Shown: positions 17,741 to 25,656 of the stretch, in pieces
How positions within the stretch are numbered: the first letter of the stretch is position 1
Layout: each line of letters starts with the position of its first letter
Program-made: the position numbers and the translations under genes
Notes under the pieces: generated by a model
The model's input: only the letters and a program-made list of their open reading frames with translations
Databases searched by the model: none
Told to the model about the DNA's origin: nothing
Source: Mucilaginibacter aquaedulcis
GTDB taxonomy: Bacteria > Bacteroidota > Bacteroidia > Sphingobacteriales > Sphingobacteriaceae
Length of the DNA: 64,000 nucleotides
Assembly (NCBI RefSeq): GCF_030409325.1
Contig: NZ_JAUFPR010000004.1
Coordinates: 171,548-235,547 of the forward strand
Reading direction: 5' to 3'

Positions 17741-18435
17741 TGGACATCGATAAAATCATTGCCGCAAACGCCCATAAACAACCCGTTTGGGACCGCCAAT
17801 TCGATGAGTACCTGCAAATGCAATTTGAACCAAGCAGTATCAGCCGCGAAGAAAATGAGCGGATCTTTTTTCAGAGCAACGAGTTGCTCATGGACATTGC
17901 CGCGAACTTTTTTAGTTACGGCAATTTCAAGGATAAGTGGGATACCTCAAAATGCCACCTCAACTTTGCCGGCCAAGTGCTCTTGCTGAAATCCGAAAAA
18001 ATGGATATGACCTTTTATTGGGGTACGAACGAAGATAACTTCTATTTAGAAACCTATATCTACCATGGGCACAACCTGCGCTTTATGACAGATGAATTTT
18101 GGACAATGATTCTTGAGCTAAAACGCTACGGCGAATTTGAATTTTCGGGCATGGGGAGGTTAAGTGCCTCAGAAAAGCCTTATTTCGAAAATAAGACCAG
18201 TATGGTGTTTCAAATGCTGAGAACTTTTATGTTATACCAGGTCGAAAAAATGAACCAGAGCAATTATCAGCAACCTGATTTTATGGAAATCGGCCATTTC
18301 ACTATCAAATGGAACTTTCATACCGATTGGGATACGCTATTGGAGCAAGCGTGCAAAACCTTCAAATTGCTTTACAACATTAATTATCAGCTTTGGAAGA
18401 TCAGTGATTTAGCCAATAAAAAAATGAAAAAATGA
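17740..18435 (+). CDS. Unrecognised operon protein, 231 aa
   Basis: 231 aa, soluble, rich in aromatic residues (FYWGTNEDNFYLETYIYH, ~84-101), with no signal peptide, membrane segment or catalytic motif that I recognise. The start codon shares one base with the previous stop (TAATG) and the stop overlaps the next gene by 4 bp, so it is translationally coupled to the ART-like and GIY-YIG genes. That tight placement suggests a dedicated partner, perhaps a target, inhibitor or specificity subunit of the ART-like protein. This is inference from context; I cannot assign a family. Confidence 0.65.
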   Translation: MDIDKIIAANAHKQPVWDRQFDEYLQMQFEPSSISREENERIFFQSNELLMDIAANFFSYGNFKDKWDTSKCHLNFAGQVLLLKSEKMDMTFYWGTNEDNFYLETYIYHGHNLRFMTDEFWTMILELKRYGEFEFSGMGRLSASEKPYFENKTSMVFQMLRTFMLYQVEKMNQSNYQQPDFMEIGHFTIKWNFHTDWDTLLEQACKTFKLLYNINYQLWKISDLANKKMKK

Positions 18436-19217
18436 ACGAGGAAGTTGACGACCTATTTTACCAATGTTGTTTCAGGCTATTCCGCGAAGATATCGAAGCT
18501 TTCAATGCCGCTGATAATGGCCCGATCAACAATGTAATGGCGGGGATAGATAAACATTGCCTCGGTGTTAACCTGGAGAAAGACATCAAGGGCCTCATCG
18601 TCAGTATGTTTTTTATAGATGGGCAGAAAGAATTAAAAGGCGACCTCATCGAATTAAGAATTGCTGATCCAAATTATTATGGCCTATTGTTACGGTTTTG
18701 CGTACTGATCGCTAGGGATTACGAAGAAATTGAACCGGTCGATGCTTTCAATACCTACCAAAAAAAATTAAGAGGCTTTTTAGAAAAGGATGGGTATTTT
18801 ACCGTCACGAATTTTGAATTAGAGCCATTCGCGGGTAAGGATGCTGTGATGTTTGCACCAACGCAGAAAGGAATTATTAAAGTTGAGTTCATTGATAAAG
18901 TAATATTTTACCGTGATTTCTTCCAAAATAACCATCAAACGTCCTCCGAGGGTTCGTCATTTGTATACTTGATGATCAACACCGACACTTCGTGTTTTAA
19001 AATAGGTTTCAGTAAAAATCCTGCTTATCGGGAACGTACCTTACATTCAAAAGAACCGTGCGTTCATTTGGTGGCTAAATGGCCATGCCCCAACACGGTT
19101 GAAAAAGAACTTCACCAGTTATATAAAGCCAAACGCGTTCGCGGAGAGTGGTTTAATTTGAATTTTAAAGACCTCACCGAAATCGAGCAATTCATGAATA
19201 ATCTTGTTGCCCAATGA
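18432..19217 (+). CDS. GIY-YIG (T5orf172-type) nuclease protein
   Basis: 261 aa. Residues ~1-165 are an unrecognised N-terminal domain. Residues ~174-255 match the T5orf172/MUG113 branch of GIY-YIG nucleases: FVYLMIN (177-183) for the first strand, FKIGFSKN (189-196) for the second, R200, TLHSKEP, the helix with E226 and H228 (VEKELH), and RVRGEWFNL (235-243). GIY-YIG enzymes cut DNA through a single metal with Tyr, Arg and Glu, and candidates for each are present. It overlaps both neighbours by 4 bp (ATGA). It probably supplies DNA cleavage or DNA recognition to the operon. Confidence 0.75.
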   Translation: MNEEVDDLFYQCCFRLFREDIEAFNAADNGPINNVMAGIDKHCLGVNLEKDIKGLIVSMFFIDGQKELKGDLIELRIADPNYYGLLLRFCVLIARDYEEIEPVDAFNTYQKKLRGFLEKDGYFTVTNFELEPFAGKDAVMFAPTQKGIIKVEFIDKVIFYRDFFQNNHQTSSEGSSFVYLMINTDTSCFKIGFSKNPAYRERTLHSKEPCVHLVAKWPCPNTVEKELHQLYKAKRVRGEWFNLNFKDLTEIEQFMNNLVAQ

Positions 19218-20773
19218 AATGTATCAACAAAATCAAACTCAAGAATTTTAAAAGGTTCGACGATTTTAGTTGCCCATTCGACCCGGATTTGAATTTGCTG
19301 ATCGGCGATAATGAAGCTGGAAAAAGTTCGATATTAACCGCTATTGATATCGTGTTTAGCGGAAGCCGCAGTAAAATTGACACCTTGGGTTTGGATTGTT
19401 TGTTTAATCAGGAGGTGATCGATGAATTTTTAGCATCCGATAAAGCTTATGCCAAGCTGCCAGAGATGTTTGTTGAACTCTACCTCAACGAGCAGGGGAA
19501 CATGGATTTGGAAGGGGAAGTGAATTCTGAAGAGCGCAATCATATCGGCCTGCGCATGTTGTGCGAGCCTGATCATGAATATAGCAAAGAAATACGAGAA
19601 ATTTTGAAGCAACCAGAAGCAAACTTCCCTTATGAGTTTTATGCAGTGACCTTCAAAACTTTTTCAGGGCTGCCTTATTCAGGCTACCGAAAATATATCA
19701 AACATCTTTTGATAGACAATTCCCAGATCAGCAACGAATATGCAACGAAAGAGTTTGTCAAATCGATGTACGGGAGTAATGCTAATAATGCGGAGAAAAG
19801 TAAACATCACAATGAGTACCGCAAACACAAGGATGCTTTCAAAGAGTCAATATTGCAAGACCTTAACGACAAACTAACGGATTACGCGTTTGCCATCCGC
19901 AATAATTCCAAAGCAAACTTGGAGACTGACCTGACCTTAAAAGAAGACAATATCTATATTGAAAACAAAGGCAAAGGCCGGCAGTGTTTTATCAAAACAG
20001 ATTTCGCAATCAATAAAAAGAATAGTAAACTCGATATAGTTCTAATCGAAGAGCCGGAAAATCATTTGAGCCACCAGCACATGAAAAGGCTCATTCAAAA
20101 GATAAGGGATACCGAGCAAAAACAAGTTTTCATTACTACACACAATACGATGGTCAGTACCCGCCTGGATTTGCGTAAAGCCATCCTACTGAACCATAAC
20201 TCTCACAACGTCGTTTTACTTGATAAGCTGAGCCTGCCCACGGCAAGATTTTTCATGAAAGCCCCGGACAATAACATCATGGAATTTATCCTATCCAAAA
20301 AGGTGGTGTTGGTCGAAGGTGATGCCGAGTTTATGTTGATGGAAGCATTTTATAAAAGAGTTTGTAATTCGGTGCCCGAAGCCGATTTTGTTCATGTGAT
20401 TTCCATCGGCGGAACAAGTTTTAAACGTTATTTAGAACTTGCGAAGTTGCTCAGCATCAAAACCGCTGTCATCCGCGATAACGATCACGATTATCAATTG
20501 TACTGCGTAGACCGCTACAAAAATTTCACTAGTGAAATTATCCATGTTTTTGGCGATACCGATAATGCCCGTCATACTTTCGAGGTTTGTCTTTACGAGG
20601 ATAACAAGGACACTTGCGAAGAATTATTTGCCGCCGAACGAACTACATTAAGTGTTCAAGATTATATGACCAAAAATAAAACTGATGCGGCGTTCGAACT
20701 GCTGGACAAAAAAAGCAGCGATATTAAGGTACCTAACTATATAAAACAAGCGATCGAATGGATAAGAAAGTGA
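19214..20773 (+). CDS. OLD-family ATPase/TOPRIM nuclease (GajA-like)
   Basis: 519 aa, somewhat shorter than typical GajA (~580). The N-terminal ABC-type ATPase has Walker A GDNEAGKSS (31-39), Walker B IVLIEEPENHLS (275-286) and the H-loop TTH (308-310). The C-terminal TOPRIM domain has VEGDAE (367-372), the IGG turn (398-400) and RDNDHD (421-426). Class 2 OLD proteins are encoded next to a UvrD-like helicase and cut DNA; in Gabija the pair gives phage defence, with nucleotide depletion relieving inhibition. Here the helicase gene follows with a 16-bp overlap. The upstream overlap with the GIY-YIG gene (4 bp) is unusual for Gabija. Confidence 0.85.
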   Translation: MKCINKIKLKNFKRFDDFSCPFDPDLNLLIGDNEAGKSSILTAIDIVFSGSRSKIDTLGLDCLFNQEVIDEFLASDKAYAKLPEMFVELYLNEQGNMDLEGEVNSEERNHIGLRMLCEPDHEYSKEIREILKQPEANFPYEFYAVTFKTFSGLPYSGYRKYIKHLLIDNSQISNEYATKEFVKSMYGSNANNAEKSKHHNEYRKHKDAFKESILQDLNDKLTDYAFAIRNNSKANLETDLTLKEDNIYIENKGKGRQCFIKTDFAINKKNSKLDIVLIEEPENHLSHQHMKRLIQKIRDTEQKQVFITTHNTMVSTRLDLRKAILLNHNSHNVVLLDKLSLPTARFFMKAPDNNIMEFILSKKVVLVEGDAEFMLMEAFYKRVCNSVPEADFVHVISIGGTSFKRYLELAKLLSIKTAVIRDNDHDYQLYCVDRYKNFTSEIIHVFGDTDNARHTFEVCLYEDNKDTCEELFAAERTTLSVQDYMTKNKTDAAFELLDKKSSDIKVPNYIKQAIEWIRK

Positions 20774-21783
20774 TGTTTGCCGTAGCCGGTGCCGGTAAGA
20801 CCACCTATATTTTAAATCAGCTAAATTTAGAAAGCAGGGCAATCATCCTGACGTACACGATCAGTAATTTTAATAATTTGCAAGACGGTTTACTGCACAA
20901 GTTCGGCCACTATCCGCAAAACATCAAAGTTTATACCTACTTCAATTTTTTATATCAATTTTGTTATCGCCCGTTTTTATCCTACAAACTAAAAGCAAAA
21001 GGCATCAACTGGAAACCGAACCCCAATCTCTACGCCCAAAATGACGCTCGTTACCTCGACAGTTATCAACGCTTATATAGCAATAGGATTGCCAAATTAT
21101 TGGAAGAAAAGGATGTTGCAGAACGAGTGCGCCAGCGCCTGGTTAAATACTTTGATGTTTTATTCATCGATGAAATACAGGATTTTGCCGGCCACGATTT
21201 TAATTTTTTAAAACAGCTGGCAGCCGCTCAAATTCAAATCTTGTTCGTGGGAGACTTTTATCAGCACACCTTCGACACCAGCCGCGATGGCAGCGTAAAT
21301 AAAAGCCTGCATGATGATTACGCCAAATACCAGGCCCAATTTAAAAGCATGGGTATCACAACTGATTCAACCACGCTAATCAAAAGCCATCGTTGCAGTC
21401 CCTCGATCTGCGATTTTATCACCTCGCAAATAGGCATTCAAATTGGGTCGCACCGAACCGATCAAAAAATCGTAACAATTGTAAGCGACGAACAAACAGC
21501 CATTGCGCTATATAATGACGTCCAAATCGTTAAGCTTTTCTATCAGGAACATCACAAATACAACTGCTATTCTAAAAATTGGGGTGACTGTAAAGGCGAA
21601 GACAAGTATAACGACGTTTGTGTCGTTCTTAATGGAAAGACCTGGAGCCATTTGCAAACTAACAAAATCCAGGAACTACCCACCCAAACCCGCAACAAAC
21701 TTTACGTTGCCTGCTCCCGCGCAAAAGGTAATTTGACCTTAGTATCCGATCAGCATTTCAAAAAATTCAAACAGCCGGTTTAA
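20758..21783 (+). CDS. Compact UvrD-like SF1 helicase (GajB-like)
   Basis: 341 aa, short against typical GajB (~490). Helicase motifs are present in order: Walker A VAGAGKTTYI (9-18), motif II FIDEIQDF (136-143), motif III LFVGDFYQ (162-169), motif IV SHRCSPS (210-216), a motif V-like KGEDKYND (279-286) and motif VI LYVACSRAKG (315-324). The accessory 1B/2B insertions of UvrD/PcrA are largely missing, so processive unwinding is doubtful and a DNA-end sensor or translocase role is more likely. Its start lies inside the OLD gene. Its 3' end overlaps the convergent gene at 21767 by 17 bp. Confidence 0.83.
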   Translation: MDKKVMFAVAGAGKTTYILNQLNLESRAIILTYTISNFNNLQDGLLHKFGHYPQNIKVYTYFNFLYQFCYRPFLSYKLKAKGINWKPNPNLYAQNDARYLDSYQRLYSNRIAKLLEEKDVAERVRQRLVKYFDVLFIDEIQDFAGHDFNFLKQLAAAQIQILFVGDFYQHTFDTSRDGSVNKSLHDDYAKYQAQFKSMGITTDSTTLIKSHRCSPSICDFITSQIGIQIGSHRTDQKIVTIVSDEQTAIALYNDVQIVKLFYQEHHKYNCYSKNWGDCKGEDKYNDVCVVLNGKTWSHLQTNKIQELPTQTRNKLYVACSRAKGNLTLVSDQHFKKFKQPV

Positions 21784-23212
21784 GGAAGTAATTATCAAGG
21801 GCTTCCTTTAGTTTTTTGTTCCCCATATCTTTTACCTTTTGCCGGATTTCTTTCGGGCCAAAATAACTGATCTTGTTTTTCCGGTAAGAGGAAACCGCGT
21901 CGTCTAGCATTTCGGTCGCATCAGCGTCAAAGCCACCAGTTGACCAATATTCAAATTCTAAACGCTTCTTTTTATAAATTTCCTGTCTATCCACCCAAGC
22001 CCTAAAAGCAGGAATGGCACGGGTAAGCCAATCTTCGATATCCTCTTCCTCAACTTCTGACTTTTTGCCCTTGCATTCTGCAATCACAATACGGTCACTG
22101 TAAACCGCTAAAACATCCATTTCGTGTTTCGTTCCAGACTGATCAAGTATTTCCCGACCAATCTCCATGCTTTGGCAATCCAATACATGAATGTGGCCCA
22201 CCGCATATTCAAAAAGCGTACCCCGAATATTGCCTAAGAGGCCTTCATTATAGGTTTTTAACTGCTTAATCAAGTCCAAATACTTTTCGGGATCGGCTTT
22301 TAAGCTGGCGGCGGCATTGTTCAAAATCGTCAAAAGCTCTTTAAGTGTTTCGGCATATTTCGCACCGAATAATTCGCCAATAAAGCCCACGACGATCCCT
22401 TTTTGTTTCAGTAACTCCAAGGCTTCCTTATCCAGATCATCGACTATAAGAAATGGTAATAAGCGAGGCGCCCGTTTAAAACTTTTGATATGCTCCAATT
22501 TAGCGATAAAAAAAAGAACGTCCTGTTTGTAGATCGGGACCCCCAGCAGAATATCAGCCAGCAAATAGCCAAAATTATTCTCGTTGTTACGCAACCCGAC
22601 TATCGGAGATAAGCCCTTAAAACACCAATTGAATTTGCCGTATTCTGCAAACAACTCACCGCTATTATAACTAATCAATCCAGTATTTTTGGTGATGTTG
22701 TGAAAACTATCTAGCACATATGCCTTTACGGTTTCCAATGCTTTATTCATCATCCCATTGCGTGGCCCTCCTTGTAGCTTTGGTGAGAGTATATATTCAT
22801 CACCATTAAACACCACGATATTTTGGGCAACAAATTTTTGCATCACGATTTTAAAGGGCAAATGGCCCTTTAAAGGGATCACAGGGTAATTGGTATAACA
22901 GGTCAAGTATTTCTGGCTAATGATGCCTTGATGTAGTTGTAGAGCATTTAAGGTATACCAATACTTCAATCCATGCTCATACATAAGCTTTGCCAAAATT
23001 GGGTACACCAGATCTTCGTCGGCATGTGCCTGCAAATAGATCAACGACTGATTGCTCTTAAAAAAACCTTTGATTTTGAGTACCTCTTTCGCCCGCGATA
23101 TATTTTGACTAGCTGTGTTCACGCTCATATCTCCAGCTTTTGCTAATAACTGCGCCAGTTCGCTACTGATCAGCGGACCTTTTCTTTTTAAGATGCGTTC
23201 GATGGTTGTCAT
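21767..23212 (-). CDS. wHTH-PD-(D/E)XK nuclease-like protein
   Basis: 481 aa. The N-terminal ~50 residues look like a winged helix (LISSELAQLLAKAGDMSVNT then NISRAKEVLKIKGF). The C-terminal part holds a PD-(D/E)XK core: MDVLAVYSDRIVIAECKG has D366 and the E-x-K pair E379/K381, typical of Mrr/NERD-like restriction folds. The middle region is unrecognised. It is convergent with and overlaps the helicase gene by 17 bp, so the two transcripts would be antisense at their ends. TGTCATATGACA spans its start codon and is repeated in part upstream, which suggests autoregulation by the winged helix. It is probably a stand-alone defence protein. Confidence 0.7.
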   Translation of the reverse strand: MTTIERILKRKGPLISSELAQLLAKAGDMSVNTASQNISRAKEVLKIKGFFKSNQSLIYLQAHADEDLVYPILAKLMYEHGLKYWYTLNALQLHQGIISQKYLTCYTNYPVIPLKGHLPFKIVMQKFVAQNIVVFNGDEYILSPKLQGGPRNGMMNKALETVKAYVLDSFHNITKNTGLISYNSGELFAEYGKFNWCFKGLSPIVGLRNNENNFGYLLADILLGVPIYKQDVLFFIAKLEHIKSFKRAPRLLPFLIVDDLDKEALELLKQKGIVVGFIGELFGAKYAETLKELLTILNNAAASLKADPEKYLDLIKQLKTYNEGLLGNIRGTLFEYAVGHIHVLDCQSMEIGREILDQSGTKHEMDVLAVYSDRIVIAECKGKKSEVEEEDIEDWLTRAIPAFRAWVDRQEIYKKKRLEFEYWSTGGFDADATEMLDDAVSSYRKNKISYFGPKEIRQKVKDMGNKKLKEALDNYFLKPAV

Positions 23213-23334
23213 ATGACACTATATATAAAAAACTCGTTAGAGTTTTGTCACTATATTTTTTTTTAATTTTTTAGGCTTTTCCTTTATTTTTGAGCTGTTT
23301 TATTTTTCAAAAATAAGATTTTTTGCTGTCATAT
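23207..23334 (-). promoter_or_regulatory. Candidate operator region of the wHTH-nuclease gene
   Basis: A perfect palindrome TGTCATATGACA (23207-23218) covers the start codon. An inverted repeat AAAACTC-GTTA-GAGTTTT lies at 23229-23246. TGTCATAT recurs at 23327-23334 and CACTATAT occurs twice near 23217 and 23250. This fits autorepression by the N-terminal winged helix of the encoded protein. The rest of the gap to 23600 holds no supported gene; a 20-aa frame at 23518-23580 might be the end of a decayed gene. Confidence 0.45.
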
Positions 23335-23600
23335 CAGTTTTTGCACCTTGCGAGTAAGGCGAACAAACACTGGCTTATATAAGATGCAGATAAACTTAGC
23401 TGCTGCTCAGTGAGCCTTATTTTAAGCTGCAAAATACAGAGTTGGAAATCATTCAATATAAAGCACCAATGCATAAATTCCTGGAAAATTGCCTTAACAT
23501 CAGTACCTGATGTTGCGATGTTTAAACGCCAACGGATATTAGAACAATTACACCCCTTGGCGACAATCGCAAAAGAGTAATGGCTTTGAATTTTTATTCA

Positions 23601-25379
23601 TCAAGTAAGGTCTTCATATCTCGGGATTTGGTAGACGGATAAAGGGAAAAAACTGGCAGTCATTTCCTGGGAACATTGAATAAGTGAGAAGCGGGCGATG
23701 TTGGAATCGTATTTATCCATATAGTCTTCTATGGGCAAATCTTCGACTAATGTAGAAGATATCGCCAGGAGGTAATTGATGTTCTTTTTGAAAAGACGTT
23801 TGAATTTACTGAGGGTAAGATCATTATAATCACGGCCAGAATTGATCAATTTGTCGTAGAAATGATCTAAAAAGCTGCTATTATTGCCATTAATAGCTTC
23901 TTTTAATCTCCTAGCAGAAATCTGTATTTGATTAGTTAATTCTCGTACTTTAGAATTGAAGCCTGCTTTAACATGGCATAAATAAAGGTTTTTCTTGTCA
24001 TAGTACATCACATCGCATAATTCTACACCGTCAACGATCAGCGCGTCACAAACGATGTAATCGGGTTCTGTATCATACAAAATGTTATATTCCCTTTCCT
24101 GGGCTAATTCATCCCTATTCCACGGGAACTTTAATATTTCCGGCCTGGCGCGGTAAGTGCGGAAAATATGTTGGGCGTTGGTAATCAAATCGGTGATGAA
24201 CTGTTCTTTAAGGAAATACCATTTGGTGTCAATCAAAAATACAGGGCTGTTTTTATAAGAAAGCTCAGCACCAAAATGAAACATAAATCCAGAACTCGTA
24301 GTTACTTTGTCGCCTTTAAGTGCGGCGATATGGACACCCCAGAGGTAATCGCTGAATTTGTATTCACTGTTCATCCCCACTGTTTCAACTGCCCGATCCA
24401 TCACGCAGTGGAAAATATCTTCGCGATTGTCTAAGGTTGCAAAAAGCTTATAGCCACCCTCTTCGGTCTTTTCTTTTATTTGATAGGTCTCTGCCTCGTA
24501 AAAAAGATCAATGCGGTTAGGATTACAAAAATCGAAATCGAATCGGTCACTGGCTAAGCGGCTACCATTGTAAATTACGGCGAGGTTATTATAGAGTTTA
24601 TGAATCAACAGTTTTCGCAATTCATGAATTTCTTCATTATCATTTATCGGTTGGTAAGAACTTAGGTATTCTTTCGGCGGATGTGTTGCAACGATCGTTA
24701 AGTCTTCAATTAATTGGTGTAAACCATCGAAATCCAGGTTTTTACCAATTCTGAAGCCCGCGCCGACCGTCAATTGCAGCCTCTCTCGCTCTTTATTCTT
24801 TAAGCGCGGAAAATATATATCTGTCGATTCACGGCATAGCTTAACATGAATCTCTTTAGGTAATTTACCGAACCTTGTAAAATTGATCATTCGGTATTCA
24901 TTCCTAAATTGTTCATTCATACCGATGCGTTGTCCAGTGATACCCCGTGTTCGGATAGATGTTAATTCGTCTTTGTCCGGTTCGACAATCCGGTCATAAG
25001 CGGTGATACCAAAAGCATGATCGATATATGGAATAATCAACGTGTAAGCACTACCACCTACCACAACGTAAAGTTGGAATTCAGTTTCAATGAAAAGTAA
25101 CAGCGATAATTTCTGTTGTGTAAAATCATTGTCTGCCGTAAGCTGTTCAGGCAAAAACTCGGACCAATCCGACTCATGCTCCGAAGTGTTCATCAAAAAT
25201 AAATGATAAGTGAAATCTTCACGCTGAAAAGTCGACAAATCATTTTCATCAAAGGCTTTGTCAAATTGGAGTTTTAATCTTCCTCTATTAACAATGTGTT
25301 CGATGATTTCCAAAGTGGTGAACCCGGTTAATTCATGATGTTCCTTGTGGATCTGATAAACGTTCGGGGTGATAGGCAT
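23601..25379 (-). CDS. TIGR04141/DUF6119-like sporadically distributed protein
   Basis: 592 aa. The central region FGITAYDRIVEPDKDELTSI (123-142), with the following RTRGITGQRIG, resembles the family annotated as sporadically distributed protein TIGR04141 (DUF6119), in which an FGLD...L motif is followed by a Rsr/threonine-rich segment. Members occur in defence islands and near mobile elements; biochemistry is not established. There is no signal peptide or membrane helix. It is divergent from the macro-KAP gene across 277 bp and on the same strand as the wHTH-nuclease gene, but 388 bp away. The family call rests on remembered pattern only. Confidence 0.6.
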   Translation of the reverse strand: MPITPNVYQIHKEHHELTGFTTLEIIEHIVNRGRLKLQFDKAFDENDLSTFQREDFTYHLFLMNTSEHESDWSEFLPEQLTADNDFTQQKLSLLLFIETEFQLYVVVGGSAYTLIIPYIDHAFGITAYDRIVEPDKDELTSIRTRGITGQRIGMNEQFRNEYRMINFTRFGKLPKEIHVKLCRESTDIYFPRLKNKERERLQLTVGAGFRIGKNLDFDGLHQLIEDLTIVATHPPKEYLSSYQPINDNEEIHELRKLLIHKLYNNLAVIYNGSRLASDRFDFDFCNPNRIDLFYEAETYQIKEKTEEGGYKLFATLDNREDIFHCVMDRAVETVGMNSEYKFSDYLWGVHIAALKGDKVTTSSGFMFHFGAELSYKNSPVFLIDTKWYFLKEQFITDLITNAQHIFRTYRARPEILKFPWNRDELAQEREYNILYDTEPDYIVCDALIVDGVELCDVMYYDKKNLYLCHVKAGFNSKVRELTNQIQISARRLKEAINGNNSSFLDHFYDKLINSGRDYNDLTLSKFKRLFKKNINYLLAISSTLVEDLPIEDYMDKYDSNIARFSLIQCSQEMTASFFPLSVYQIPRYEDLT

Positions 25380-25473
25380 AAGATTGGTTGAATCAATAAA
25401 TAGCTAATATATAAATATTATGAATTGATATTTTATGGATTAATATTCATCTTTAGCCTACAACTTATCACGT

Positions 25474-25623
25474 ATGCCTTATTTACCTGACCGGGTCTCA
25501 CAAAATCATCAGTTTATTCCGAAATATTTTCGTGATCTATCTGCTGCGAAGCCGAAAATGCTGGCAAACTGGAAGGTAATTATGGTGCTATTGATAACGT
25601 TACTCCATTGCGCTCAACTTTAA
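25474..25623 (+). CDS. Possible 49-aa ORF upstream of the macro-KAP gene
   Basis: A short open frame (MPYLPDRVSQNHQF... ending LLITLLHCAQL) in the 277-bp divergent gap, with a hydrophobic C-terminus. It ends 33 bp before the macro-KAP start. Length and composition give only weak support; it could equally be leader sequence or the remnant of a lost gene. Confidence 0.2.
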   Translation: MPYLPDRVSQNHQFIPKYFRDLSAAKPKMLANWKVIMVLLITLLHCAQL

Positions 25624-25656
25624 ATCACTTCCTACACCTATTATTAAAATTCGTTT

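Noticed and set aside
23518..23580. Possible C-terminus of a transposase (FKRQRILEQLHPLATIAKE)
   Set aside because: Only 20 residues, no upstream coding continuity and no inverted repeat; too little to call an insertion sequence.
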